A stretch of DNA of 64,000 bases from Acridotheres tristis (taxonomy: Eukaryota > Chordata > Aves > Passeriformes > Sturnidae), in NCBI GenBank assembly GCA_037013685.1, contig CM072899.1:9528479-9592478 (forward strand), in the 5' to 3' direction. The notes below the pieces were generated by a model. That model had not been told where the DNA came from, did not search any database, and saw only the letters and a program-made list of their open reading frames with translations. A program made the translations under genes and the position numbers. How positions within the stretch are numbered: position 1 is the stretch's first letter; each line of letters starts with the position of its first letter. Shown here piece by piece: positions 12,401 to 24,918 of the stretch.

Positions 12401-15400
12401 TACAAGAATAGAGTTAAAGGTTATTTGCTCCCTTGTGAAGATCTGATGACTTGCTGAGTTGTGCTCTGCACAGGGACTGGCAAACTCTTCCTGCAGTCAT
12501 TGCTGCTCAGGATTCCTGTGGTGGAGAGCTGAAGATCCCTCCCTCCTAAGGCTAAGAGGACACTGCACTGCTCCCACTTCAGTGAGCACACATCCACTGT
12601 TCTGTGTAAGAAGCAATAAACCTGCTAATCTGTTCAAATGCTGCTGCCCTGTACACACACACACTTTTCTTCTGAGACACTCACTTGATTGGGATTTTTC
12701 CATTGATGTCTGGCCTGATTTATCTGTTTCAAACATGACTGCAAATAAAAGCAGCGCTCATTGAGCTGATCCAATTTGACCTGACAGGGACAAAATGACT
12801 GGAGCTGGATGGCAATTCTTCCAAAAGAGAATGACAGTGGTAGATCAGGGAGATATGGATTGGTTCGTATTTTACACAGAAGTGGTCTGCTTCTTTTTTT
12901 CATTGCTTTCATGAGCCTGAATGCAAGGTTTTTTGCTTGTGGGTGGTAGGTATTTTTTCAGAGAAGGGGGGGCAAATTACTTTATTTTTGGGGGAAAAAA
13001 AAGCAGTGCTGCTTGAAAATTTTTGCCCAGTCTTAAAAATGTTGCTAGGCTTGGATGTCTGAGTGGGGAATATGCAGGAAGACTGCACTCAGGTACTCTT
13101 CAGCAAAGCTCCTGAGTGGTTAATAATATAGAAAGTAAAAAACTTCAGACTTGCAAATAATCAGTTTTTTGAATTGGGTGCTAAGAAAAAGGCTGTGCAA
13201 AAAACTAAACCAGCTGTGTGAAATCTTGAAATGATATTATATCCACTGTATGACCTGCAAGGGTAGGAAGATGATTTTGGAGTGCTTCTAGACATATCTG
13301 ATTTTATAAGATAGGAGAGGATATTGACTGTCCTTCCCATACTTAAGGCAATGGTAATTTGCCTGTGCCAGGGACAGGAGACATTGACAAAGAATTACTA
13401 CTAATAAAACATCCTCTCAAAAAAGTTGTCCTGTGGAGCAACAGCAGCCTCTAAAGCAGTTGGTGGGAATTTGGAAGCACTGGGGTTTGCCAGGTAAGTG
13501 CTGGCTGTTGCTCCACCAGTGAAGGCAGGTGAGGAGTTATTACTGCACTAAGATGCAGCACCAAAAACTGATTTAATGACTGGAGTATTGTCTGTGGGAT
13601 GAGCAAGAGCTGAAATGAGGAAAAATTCCATATTTTCTTTCTTTGTTTTGCACATAACTGGCCTGGGATGCTCTTGACTGGATTGGCAGTTTGCCTCCCC
13701 ACAGAGGGGGCAAAGTAGCTTTAAATACAAAACAAAGCTCTGTGTGGCAGCTGGTCATTTTCAAGGGCATTGACGAATTTGGAGATGAGTCTAAATTTTC
13801 ACTATCAGACAGTACTAAAAGATTAATTCTCTTTGAAGAAGTGATGCCACAAAGACTTACTGTCTTTGCCATACACAGGTCTCCAGGGAGAGGAGAGAGG
13901 TAAGGATGGCAAAGAGCTTGTGGACTTTCATAACATTGCACAACTCTGGATGTGCTGGTCTCTTAATGAGATTTAATTGCGGGCTGCTTGCTTGCCACTA
14001 GATGACAGCCTTACTCTGTGCACCAGGGCCTTGGTAATCATTAATAGGGGGCAGGGAAATTACCCTTTTATAGGACATGGTCTTGCTTCCAGTTGCCTTC
14101 TTGCGAGGCAGGGAGCTGGGTACAGAGATGATGGTGCAGATTAGCTTGCTTAATGAAGAAGACAATACTTGAATCTTGGACACACTTCAAACGTGAGGAC
14201 AAATCGAAACATGAAATCAAGAATCTGCATTTCTTCCAAGAATTGTAGGATGGATTTCTTTTTCAGCTGCAGGGCTGTGCTCTTCGGATTGTTTCTTCCA
14301 GCCTGACCCAGTATGGTCTTCAGGCCACTAAGCTCTGAGCTCCACATCTGACCTTCGAGCTGGCTCCCATTTGTGGTGAGCTTTCATGCACAATGACCTG
14401 GCAGAGTCCCCTCCTTCCACTGAGCAGAGAGGGAATGAGACATGAAGACTCTTCAAGCATATCATCACAGAAAAGTCACATATTCTGTTGCATTCTTTGA
14501 CTGCTTTTCCTCTGTGTTATTCTTGCCTTTGTTTTCAGTTTGTCTTGTTGCAGATGCAAGAATCCAATTGCATGGGGTTATTTTTGGGGCAGAGCATCCT
14601 ACCACCTTCCTTCTGCAGGCTTTTGGAATCTGCATGATGCATATGTGCTGCGAAGGAAAAATCCAAATTGCCCAGTGAACGTGACGCTGCCATCCAGTCA
14701 TTAGCATGGTGTAGTATATAAAATGATAGGGATCAGCAGGGCAACTTTAATGGCTTGAAAGCTTTCACACTGCCACTGCAATAGTATCAAATCTGATTAT
14801 ATGTGTTTTATGACAGGGCTGACTTTGAGAGTCTGAAAGGAATGCAAGGTGGAGAAGATAAAATATGAAAGTAGTCAGGGAGATTTTAGTGTTGGACATA
14901 CGTGACCTATTACAGCCCTTCTCCAGGAAGCTTTGGAGAAAGACCCTTGCAGAGGTTTTGAGTTCTTGGTCAAGTGTTCAATTATATTTGTACCATGTCA
15001 TGCCTCAATGTGTTTGCTTTCATGTGATCTTGGGAGCCTTAAGCCCACCTTGCCTGGAGGCAGTAGCACTCCTACCTGAACGTGGCTTTTCAGCTTTGCA
15101 GGACTGAAGACATTCTCTTGGGTTTCTCCCCTGGCTCTGCCTAAGCAGATTGGGGTTGTACTCTAGGCTGTTCTTAGTCTAATGTGTTTTCTGTCCTGGA
15201 GCCTTTAGCCAGGGATGCTAAAGGGAACACAGGTATGTGCCAAGGTATTTCAGTGTCTAGAATGTGTTGCTGTCAGAATGATGTTAAAGAAGTTGAATTG
15301 TAAGGTCATTATTGACCAGATCTTCTCAAAGTTTGAGTCATTGAGCTTATATCTCATATCATTGGATTCTATTTCCCTCCTCCTCTCATTAAATTTTTCT

Positions 15401-15670
15401 CCATTAATTCAGCTTGGAAGGAGATCAGGAATGGATTCCCTGGAGCACATGGAGGGAGGTGCATGGGCAGCCACTGGGTCAGGTTGTGGGACAGGATCCT
15501 GGAGGTAACAAGCACAAGCTCACTGCTGTACCTCACTGCAGACTGCTCCAGGCAAGGTATGCAAGGAAGAGATGCAGGATAATGTAGTTCCTTTGTACAG
15601 TACATTACACATGCACACAAAAGATGTGATCTCATGGTTTGTATAGCTGCCAGATAACCCCCCTGAAACA
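6479..15670. other. Non-coding unique sequence with weak exon-like intervals
   Basis: No recognisable gene. Simple tracts include a run of twelve T at 8298-8309, a CA run near 12652-12664 and homopurine patches. Two intervals look slightly exon-like on the plus strand. One is 9111-9182, which follows an acceptor ending CTTGTTTCAG and has one open frame. The other is 13705-13899, flanked by CCTCCCCACAG and GTAAGG and open in one frame for its whole length. Neither translation is familiar. Other frames (for example 13573-13941 minus, 11598-11894 minus) show no family features and are treated as chance. Confidence 0.6.
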
Positions 15671-15951
15671 GCTAATTCCTGGATATAAGCACATTATCAT
15701 CTCTGTTTTGATTAGAGTGCTAATAATATTAATATTTTTACTACTTTCCACCTATCAGCTGAAGGAGACTTGTCCTTTACAAGTGGTTAGTTAGTTGGCT
15801 TATATGGGCAAAGCATATAAATAATAATAAAGAGGTGAGAAAATAATAATACGTGGACTGGAACTCATTAATTACTATTTATTAGTCATTAAGGAATGAA
15901 CAAAGTGCTAATTGAAGTATGTGAGCTTGACTAACCATTAATGTTTTCAAA
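15671..15951. promoter_or_regulatory. TAAT/ATTA-rich block, possible enhancer or conserved non-coding element
   Basis: By my count about seventeen TAAT or ATTA cores fall in about 280 bases, roughly four times what the base composition would give. They include CATTAATTAC, CTAATTG and CCATTAATG. TAAT/ATTA is the core site for homeodomain proteins, and many developmental enhancers cluster such sites. The block also contains short AATAATAAT runs, which inflate the count, so part of the signal is simple sequence. There is no open frame of note. Function and conservation are inferred, not shown. Confidence 0.25.
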
Positions 15952-18900
15952 GGAGTGTAGGAGAATCGCTGCTTTTCAAAACACTGTAAAAGCATTTTGA
16001 GTTCTGTTAGATGTTTTTTGTATCCCTGGTCTTTGCTGAAGATTTTTCAAGCTGTGCTATTGCATGATGATACCTGGTAGTAGTTTTCAGCAGAACTTCT
16101 AGAAAATTGTTGGAGACTCATCCTTACGTTTGAAGAATTGCTTTGGTTTGTATTTCTCTTCACTAGCTAGTACATGCCTGTGTGCACAAAGAAAAAAGGA
16201 AACCATTCAGCTACGTCTTGTGGTCTTTCTGGGCCACATTCTGCTTTCATTGCCAGCTTTTCATATTTGCAAACATATCTTATATTTACTGATAGACCTG
16301 AGGTTGGGTTCTGCCCCCAAGTATCTCTGTGTGTGACCACCTTCATGTGTGTGTGCACATGCTTATGTGCAAAAATCTCCCTCCCTTATGAACCATTGGT
16401 GTAGAGAGCACATTTTGTTGCTTATTTACAGCGTGTTACCTATCCTTGCTCTGTTTGAGGCAGTTGCACAGAAACACTGAATGCTGCTCTGCTTTATTCT
16501 TTGCTTTTTCCTCTTCACTGTATTTTTTTCCTCTTCCTCCTCCTTTCCACTATTTGGATGCTGAACTGGGATTTATCTTTGCCTGTGAGGGTGGCTTTTC
16601 AGGCACAGATATATGGCAGTGGCTCTGGGCTGCCCTGCCCATGTGCAGAGACACACTGGGAGGTGCCGCTGGCCTCGATGCCCAACTGCTCTGATGCTTC
16701 CTGACAGCTGCGATTGCATCCACGAGGGGAGGTCTGAGCAGGAGCCTGTCTCGGTCCCGTGCTTTTATTTCTGGCTCTGTTGTGAAAAATAAAGCTTTCC
16801 AGCACATTAAATATCCTTTTGGGAAATGGGAGCGGGAAGTGCCATCTCCCAGCTGCGTGTCTGGCTGTAGTGGCCAAGCCTTGGGTGAGCCTTTGCCCCA
16901 CAGCAGCCCTCAGCACAAGGCAGTCGCTTGTGGGTGCCCTTGACAAAAGCTTGAGTGCTGTGGGAAAAGGTTAGCAGAGGTTTTCAGTTATTTGTGCTGG
17001 TGATGCAGCAACTCCACAGACTGCCTCCTTGCTCCCTTTGAGCTGAAGGACTGTGGCTGCTTGTACTGGATTTGCACAGTGGTCCTGGATTTTAAGGACC
17101 TGGATTTGTAACTGAGCATAGAGATACTCAGTGCTGGTGCTGGGGAACCCCAAGGTGGAACTTATGGTAGAGCAACAGAGGCACATCCTGGGGACTCACT
17201 CTCATTTTCTTAATGGACTCTATCAAAGGAGAAAAGCCCCAAATGCATGAGCTCTTCTGTTTTACATCCTGCTTTAGTCCCTAACAGATATTTTGATGGA
17301 CAGGCCCATACTCCTCCCCATGAAGGGCAGGGGTGTTACACAGACTGTAACTTGGACACTGACTGGACTGTGTTTTTCAGTGTTTTGGATCGTTTGAAAG
17401 GATCACTGGATCACTCATGCTACAAGGGCTAGGGCCCCTAGACATATTATCAGCATTTTATGTGTTTGTGTTCCACCCATGCTCCTCCCCTACACAGGAG
17501 AATGCAGCTACAGGGGTGATGCAGGTTGCACCATGTCCAGTGATGCTCCAAGCCCCACTGGCTGCCCAGCACCCACCGTGATGAACAGGAGTGCCACCAG
17601 AATTTCTGAGCAAGGACAGCCCTTCTTGGAGGAATATCTTCATCAGCATGGAAGCTTGCAGCTGGACTTTGGTTGTTCCTTCTGTTTGTTTGTTTTAATA
17701 TTAGCTTGTTAATTATCCTAGAAAAGAAATCTGTGTGTGTTCTTCTAAAAATAACAAATCTTTACATGCTTTTGTGCCTGAGTAATTTCAATTTGGTGAC
17801 CCACAAACCATAGGCAGATGCATAAAAAAAATAATTTTCTTTTTCTCTTAGGAAGCAGATGGCTCAGTTCAACTTCTGTGATGTTCTCTAAATGAAATTG
17901 TATTGTAGATGTTCAGCAAGAAATGAATTTCAGGAGCTTGGGAGAACTCTGGAAGGGTGAAGGAACCAAAACCACAAATGGTGTGTCTCAGTAAGGGACA
18001 GGAGAGAAGATGTGGGAGGAGAAAGGGAGGAAATAATTATAGTGCAGAATTTATTCCAAGCTTTTCCTTCTGTTTTTCCCTCTGTAGAGAAATAGCAAAA
18101 TTCACATATTTATTCTGTGTTTGCATTTAATATCAACCTTTTTTTCAGTCTGTAGTTCTTGGCCTGAAGCTGTTAATTGAACAATTCCTCCAAGCTGTTT
18201 GCAATTCATGTTGTGGCAACTCACTGTGTACATCAGCTGGCGTTGCTGCACTTTCCCCATATGTGACCACAGCAGCGTGAATTTGGAACAGTGTATTTGC
18301 ACATATTGTTTGCAGATGGATGGCTGGATGGCTGGAAATGTGTAGCCTGCAAATATTTGAGTGTCTGAGTATAAAATTTGCTTTTGCCTGAGTGTTCACA
18401 CCTGTAAAGCTCAAGCATCTGAGCTGGTACTGTGAGAAAAAACAAAGTTGGAAGAAAGGACAGGGAGGAGGGAGATGATGATTTAGGTCAGTCAATGGGA
18501 ATATCCAGTGCTGAGAGCATTGTTGTACTTGAGGACAAGAGGGGAAAGGTGAGGATTTTGTTGAGGAAATAAAGGTGTGTAGGAAAAGGAGAATGGACTT
18601 CAGCCTGATCAGCAGTTGCTGAGGGCTGATGTAGGAGAAGGAAGTGGCTGAGCCTGTGGAGTAGTTAGAGGATCTGGATATGATGGAGAGGTGTGGAGTG
18701 CCTGCACTCCTCTAACTGGCTGGGTTATCACTCCCTGCTCACACTGGGGGTTTGCTCCTGTCTGTGGTGGGTGAGAAGAGTGCATGAGAACAATAAAACC
18801 ATGGGAAGCTGTGGCAACTCTTTACTGTGGTGACTATATTGTTTTTTAGTCACGTGCATCATATTTTAGCAGAGTACAAAACTGCACTGTGGAGCAGATG

Positions 18901-19445
18901 AGTGCTGTGGGAGCAGCTTGGTTTTAGCCGCTCCAGTAGCACAGGGCTGGAAAGCAGAGGATGGAAGGAAAAGGCTGGAAAGGCCTCAAGGACTGATAAC
19001 ATGTTAAAATTTATCAAGCTCTTCAGTTGGATCTCTGGCACTTATAGCCACTCACTGGTGAAGATTTCTAGCCTATTTATAAGGATGCTTTCAAACTAAC
19101 TGGGATATCTGTGCTACTGTGTGGTGAAAGCAGAGACTGTCACTGGGTTCTTGAGCATCCTTGGACAGGTCTCTTCTCATGCCTTGTTTTCCCCATGATG
19201 GATACAAATGTTTACTTTTAGGATGTGTTTTGGCATCATCTACCATAAATCTACGAGGCACTTGTGAAAATAATAAAAACGGTCCTGTCTCCATGGGCCT
19301 CTGGAGGGAAAAGAGTATATGGAGTAGGAAATGTCAACACAGGAGCATTTTGGTCAAAGAATAAAATACAAGGAGTAGCAGAACAAAAAGACAAAGAATA
19401 AAAGTAAATAACACAGTTTTGTTTCCCTTTCTCTAAATAAATCAC

Positions 19446-19486
19446 TGTGTGTATACATATGTACACACACATATATATATGTATAT
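19446..19486. repeat. Imperfect dinucleotide microsatellite (TG/TA/CA)
   Basis: About 40 bases of alternating purine and pyrimidine: TGTGTGTATACATATG, then TACACACACA, then ATATATATATG. It is an interrupted (TG/CA)n-(TA)n microsatellite. Such tracts are commonly length-polymorphic and can adopt non-B DNA. No gene is adjacent. Confidence 0.85.
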
Positions 19487-20235
19487 CTTTTTCCCAGAGC
19501 AAAATAAGGTACAATTAATATAACGAAGTCTGACACATTAACATAAAGGTGCAATGGTTTGTGAAGCCGTGGAACTAATTGCTTTGACTCTTGCACTGGA
19601 GCTTTAGGATAGCTGGATGATATTGTTTTCTGCCTCTATCATTGTCTCCTTGTTCCTGTGCATCACCTAACACAAAACATCATCCCTGCAGGCTTTGGAA
19701 GCTGTGGCAAATCGTCATCTTGCCATTACTGGCTTTTCCTTTAACAGACAGTTTGTATTTCCATAGCCTGCAGCTGCCATCACAGACTTTGCAAAGAAAG
19801 GAAGGAGTGTTTTGTCTATTTGTTTCTCAAATTCCAGATTATTTTATACCCATTTCTTCAAGATGGGCTGCATTTGCTTCTACGACAGAAGAAAGAGCTT
19901 GCTAAGAGCTTTGTCACTGTGCTTACCTTGCTGCAGGCTGGTGTCAGTGTTGTGCTTTATAAATTCTCCCCTTTCTCTCCCTGACTAAGGGCTGTCCTTC
20001 AGCCCACTTGATTGTGCAACCTCTGGAGTAGCCCAGCAGCAGCACCAAATTTAACTCCTCTTTTCTGTCCTTTCAAGTCCATATTTCCAAAAGTAGCAAA
20101 AGCAAAATATTATGATCCCCTTTTTGCAAGGAGGAAGTGTGTTGAGGAAAGGAGTTGAATGTGACAACAGTTTCTATGACACAGAGATGTCATACTCTTG
20201 AGAAACTGAGGAGATGTGTCCTCTGAGCCCATGAT

Positions 20236-20271
20236 ACACTGTGTAGCAACCTCGTTGCTCATTGACAGTGT
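20236..20271 (+). other. Small two-part hairpin
   Basis: Outer arms ACACTGT (20236-20242) and ACAGTGT (20265-20271) are perfectly complementary. So are inner arms AGCAAC (20245-20250) and GTTGCT (20254-20259), which enclose a three-base CTC loop. A 2/5-base internal loop separates the two stems. The fold is real as sequence; there is no evidence that it is transcribed or functional. Confidence 0.35.
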
Positions 20272-23200
20272 TGGATTTTAACAGTGGAATAACCAGCTCC
20301 AGTGCTGAGAACATTTGCATCACTTTGTCCCTTCTGTGGGTGTCCCATCCTCCTCACAGAGGAGCAAAAGATGGTTTTGCTCTAACAGCCAGTGTGCTCT
20401 TTGAAGATAGGTAAAGTATGTGAGCTCTAATCTGTTGGTATTTTTAGCTCTGCCAGAAGGATTTGGTCATTTCAGTTCATATTACTGATTTTTTTTGCGT
20501 GTGTGACATTCAGCCTACAGCCGTGGAACATCTCTGGTTGCTGACCTCTCTGAGCAGCCCTGCAGTGCCACGTGGCGGAGCTGCCTTTGCGTGGATGAGT
20601 GGTTTTAAGACTTGGCAGCTAGGGAGGAAAAGTGAAGTGGAAAACCGATACTGATGAGCAGTGAAGGATTAGCTAGGGAGATTGTACACTGTAAATTTGC
20701 ATTTCCTTTCCTAGATAGGCACAGGAAATGCAGAGAAAGACAAAGCACAAACATCAACAAGAAAACCAATAGTCTTAAGCTAGTTTTGAACTTCAAAGAA
20801 ACGTCGAGCTAGTTTAAGGCAAAATTACAGGCCTTGTTATCCCAGCTCATCGGTGCCATGGGGCTGGTGTCTTGGAGCTGTGGGGGAGTAGGTTGGCTTC
20901 TTTTTGCTCTGTATATTATTAAAGCCAAAGCCAGCATGGTTCTGATTTTTTTCTTTTTTTAAAACGCTATGTTTGGTAATGATGCATGAAGCAGAAAGGA
21001 AGTTATTTGATTTCCCTTTCCCCCTCCACCCCAATAACCAGCCTTAGCTGTTTTGAATGCTGCCAGCTCGGGAAAAATCATGCTGAGACTTTAAATGGAG
21101 CAAATAGGATGAGAGAATTATTAGGAAGGGAAAAAGTAAGAAATGCTGTAGCTGTTGGAGTTTGCTTTTAAGTTGTACAAGGCTGTGGTGGCTTACCAGA
21201 TGTGGTCAGTACTGGATGGGAACACTGGAGGAGCTGGAGGTGGCAACTGTAGGGATGGATGCTGGTGTGAGTTCCAGTCTCAACAAGGTGGGACTGAACT
21301 GTTCAGTGCAGGAGCAAGGGCCTTTCTGCTTGGCCTGAGAATCTGAGGGAGACAACTGCTGGTACAGTTCTATGTCCTAGTGCTTCCTGAACTGATGAAG
21401 GGGGTACTGAGATCTTAAACCAGTCTTGAGAGCTCTGTTATTATCCAAGAGAAAAGTAGCTCTTGAGCAGCAAGGATCCAAGCTCAGAATGGTTGGAGGC
21501 TCAAATCCAGATCAGGCAAACAGCTGGCAAAGCTCTCTCAGACTGACATGTCTAGAAACTGGGTGCCTAGAAGCAGTGCTGAGATCAGTTTCATTATTGA
21601 TACAGGAGACACCATGACTAGCAATGCTTTGCAGTCTTCCCCACAGCCTTCATGCTGCTGTGAGCAGGAGTACACAGAAACCAGCTGGTCCTTGACCAAA
21701 CCAATAGTGCTCTCAGGAACACAGTGTGGTTGACACACATATGTAAGAACCCACCAATCCAAATCAGTCAAATTTTCATTTATTCATAGATCATCAGTCA
21801 CTGAAACAAACACAACTTCTCTCCCAGGCACTCTTTACTAGGTGTGGCCATCAAAAACTTTTAAGAGATATTCAGAGCTTCTTTACTTATTGTTTCACAG
21901 AGGTCATACCTGAAGTGTCATCATTTTGTGTTTTCTGACTTAGGAAACTTTTTTAATTTAGAAGGACATAGGCGGAAGAGATATCAGTTCATTCTTATAA
22001 CAGCTTGTTAACTTGGTTTAATTCACTATCACTTGATATGGCAAAGCACATTTTGGCAGCTGAAAGGCCTAACCTATTGGACACAGCACTTCCAGCTCCT
22101 TGCCTGCATTGATTGCCCTTTCGACACTGTCACTGGGAATGGGAAACAGGGTGGTAATGCCACGTGAAATGTCAGGCACACGTGCTCAATTAGTTTATAC
22201 AAGCAAAGGGCACCTTTGCTTAGAGGCTACACTGACTGCAAAATCCATAATGATGTAACAGCGAGGCTGTGGCATAACCTACCCTGGGCAAGAAGTTCAG
22301 GGCTGCTGCTCCAGCTGGCATTTCCTTTACAGAGCAGGTTTCTAAGAGTGTCTGGACTTCCAGCCTCTTGTGATAATGACTTTGCGTCAGTATGGGGCAC
22401 CCGACCCTTCGTGCAGTTTCTGGGACAGGTGACACAGAGGCAGGGGCTGCCAGCACAGCACGGTCCATTGGGAAATCATCCCTTTTCCCCAGGGGCCTTT
22501 GTGTGGAGGACACCAGCTGGTAATCGACCATGTTTCTAGTGGAAATGGAAATCATTATCCTCTAGCTTTGTAGTAATGTCTGGCCCAAGGACAGCCCTGT
22601 GTTTTCTCATCTTCCTCTAAAGTCAGTGACAGTCACTGTCTTGAGGTTTTGGATGCTCTTTTGAGTTCCCATGTTTAATACGGTTTTTCATCCTGTAACA
22701 CTAGACTAGCTATAACCAAATCTATTCATCATAAAGGGAAACCACAAAACTTCATAAATTTTAAAATGTGCTTAATAATGACTTAAAAAAACCTAAAAAA
22801 GCTCATTATTTTATTGAGCAGCAGTGGGTCTTGTTAGGCATTAGTAGTGTGATGGCAGAGCCTTGCCTTTATGGGTAGCCAGACTGAGTTTAGTCAGACT
22901 GTATGTAAAGTATGTCTCAAGTAATAGTTCATCTTCTCTCATTCCCACCTGAAGCCACAATGAATCCTCTGTTGATGTCCTAGTTGTTCTGACAATAATA
23001 GGATGCTGTTGACATCTAGGGGGGTGATCAAGAAGATTAGGAAGTAGAGGAAGGGCCTGGACTGCTTTTGTAATGGTGACAGTATTTACACAGGAGCTCC
23101 TAAGGACTAATCCATAGGTGAAGCAGTCGAGCTGATGGTGCATTGGGGAATGGGCATAGCAATGTTAAGGGTCCTTGGTAACTTCTGGAGTTCAGACCTG

Positions 23201-24889
23201 GTGGGGGACTATGGTTTCCCTGCCTTCAGGTTTCTCTGGAAATGATAGATGAACACCTGTGCATAGGTTTAGACCCATGTTTCCCAGACCACGCTGAGGA
23301 TTTATGCATTTATTCATGATGCTAGAACTCCACAGGAGCTTTTGCATTTAACATAAGCCGGAACTGAATCTCCGCTAAAGATCTGACCCTTTTTTACCAA
23401 GAGTCAGTGCTGTTGACACCTTTAGCTTCTTATAATTTTTCTTGAAAATAGCAATAACTTCAGGAAAATGTAGGATTAACTCTTGTTTAATCTTTTCCCT
23501 GTTTTAACATTCCAGCTGTTTTGAGCTCAGTTGAGGACTGCACTCTCTAAGTGTTAGGACTGGGTTGTGGTTTCTGAACTGGCTATTTCTTTGGGAATAA
23601 ATGTGAGAGGAGACTTCCTAAGGAGGGTACACTCCTTTTCATTGAGTAAAGACACTGCAGAGTAACTGTCTACTGGACTTTTCTGGCATCTGCACCTCAG
23701 TTTCTGAGGTGAAGTACTTAGGAGAGAGAAAAGCAAAACTGAAAAATGAAGAACTGTTTCCTGAACATTTTGGCTGGACATGTTCTGTTTTCAGCCTGAA
23801 AGTGGGCAAAAGTCAACTTCTCCAGCAGAAATTGAAGGGTGTTGGTTGAAGTTACTACATTTATTATAGTAAAGTTGTAATATGGTTCTTGGATTAGTTG
23901 TCTGGTTTTTATTTTAGTGTTTTAATTTGTGAAGTAAACCTGTGACTGCTTTTCTTTTAATTGTATTTGGACACTCTCAGTTCTTTTGTAGCTCCTTCTT
24001 CCAGCACAAGTGAGATTCCGTCTTCTCCAGAAAAACTGGCATGCATGGTTTCAGCTAAAATAGTCAGAGAAGGGTTTACAACAAAAAAAGAGCGATCCTA
24101 TATTGCTCCACTGGAGGGAAGTGTTTACTTCAGTGTTAAAACTATCAGTGTAATTTTTGTCCTTAAATCTAGTTCTATTTTTTCCCTTCAAGTGTATATG
24201 ATGGGAAACAGCAGCAAAAAAGCAAGCAATTCCCTTGTCTGTAGACTATTTCAGCAAATCCTGTGCCCTTGCTTTCAGTTCAAAATAGGTGCTGCAGTCT
24301 TCTATGACCGCCTCTGTTTGAGATATTTAAGCTTCCAGGGGAGGGAAAACCAGTCAAAATAATAGCTTTTGGAATCTGCTGCTTTGCAGAGATAACTAAA
24401 TTACTGTCATTATCTCTTTTGATGTAGACCTTTGACATTTGACTGAGTGTCTGACATTTTCTTCCAACAACAGTGAAAACAATAATAAGAGACAGTTTTG
24501 GTTCATATTTGAGATCTCTCTGCCTACCAGTCAAGTCCTGTTACCAAATGTTTTCTCAAGCTGTGTTAGCTGGTACTAATATTTCTATTATTCAAAAGGT
24601 TAAATTAGGAGAGGGAAGAAAAAGGTTAAAAGTAGCCCATGAAGGTGTGTATCTGCTCTGACAAATGACAGTGCGGCTCAACAGTCATGATGTTACTGAC
24701 TGATTTTGGCTGAACCCTCTCAGAAATGAAACCACACAGGTTCTCTTAGGCAAGTGGGACCTGATGAATTCTGCTCCACCTTCTCTTTGTAGGTAGGACT
24801 GTGCCCTGAGCAAAATTAATGTTATGTGACACTATAAAAAACATTTCCAGGAGGCTCCAGCTCTAGCACAGCTGTGTGCAGTGGTGAAA

Positions 24890-24918
24890 CATGAAATTTT
24901 CTATTTCATGAAATTTTC
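24890..24918. repeat. 12-bp direct repeat around a short palindrome
   Basis: CATGAAATTTTC occurs at 24890-24901 and again at 24907-24918, five bases apart. The junction includes the palindrome TTTCATGAAA. It may be a small local duplication. No gene is nearby. Confidence 0.6.

Noticed and set aside
16600..16950. GC-richer patch with AATAAA at 16788-16793, considered as a gene 3' end.
   Set aside because: There is no coding exon upstream and no GT-rich downstream element; isolated AATAAA hexamers are frequent.
18468..18530. GATGATGA followed later by CTGA, considered as a C/D-box small nucleolar RNA.
   Set aside because: No terminal stem and no convincing internal C'/D' boxes or guide; these words are common.
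20773..20819. Imperfect inverted repeat, CTTAAGCTAGTT with AGCTAGTTTAAG.
   Set aside because: Only about 12-13 pairs with several G-U and a 21-base loop; it is within what chance provides.
22621..22643. Overlapping small palindromes in AGTCAGTGACAGTCACTGTC.
   Set aside because: Short, low-information symmetry from repeated CAGT/ACTG words.
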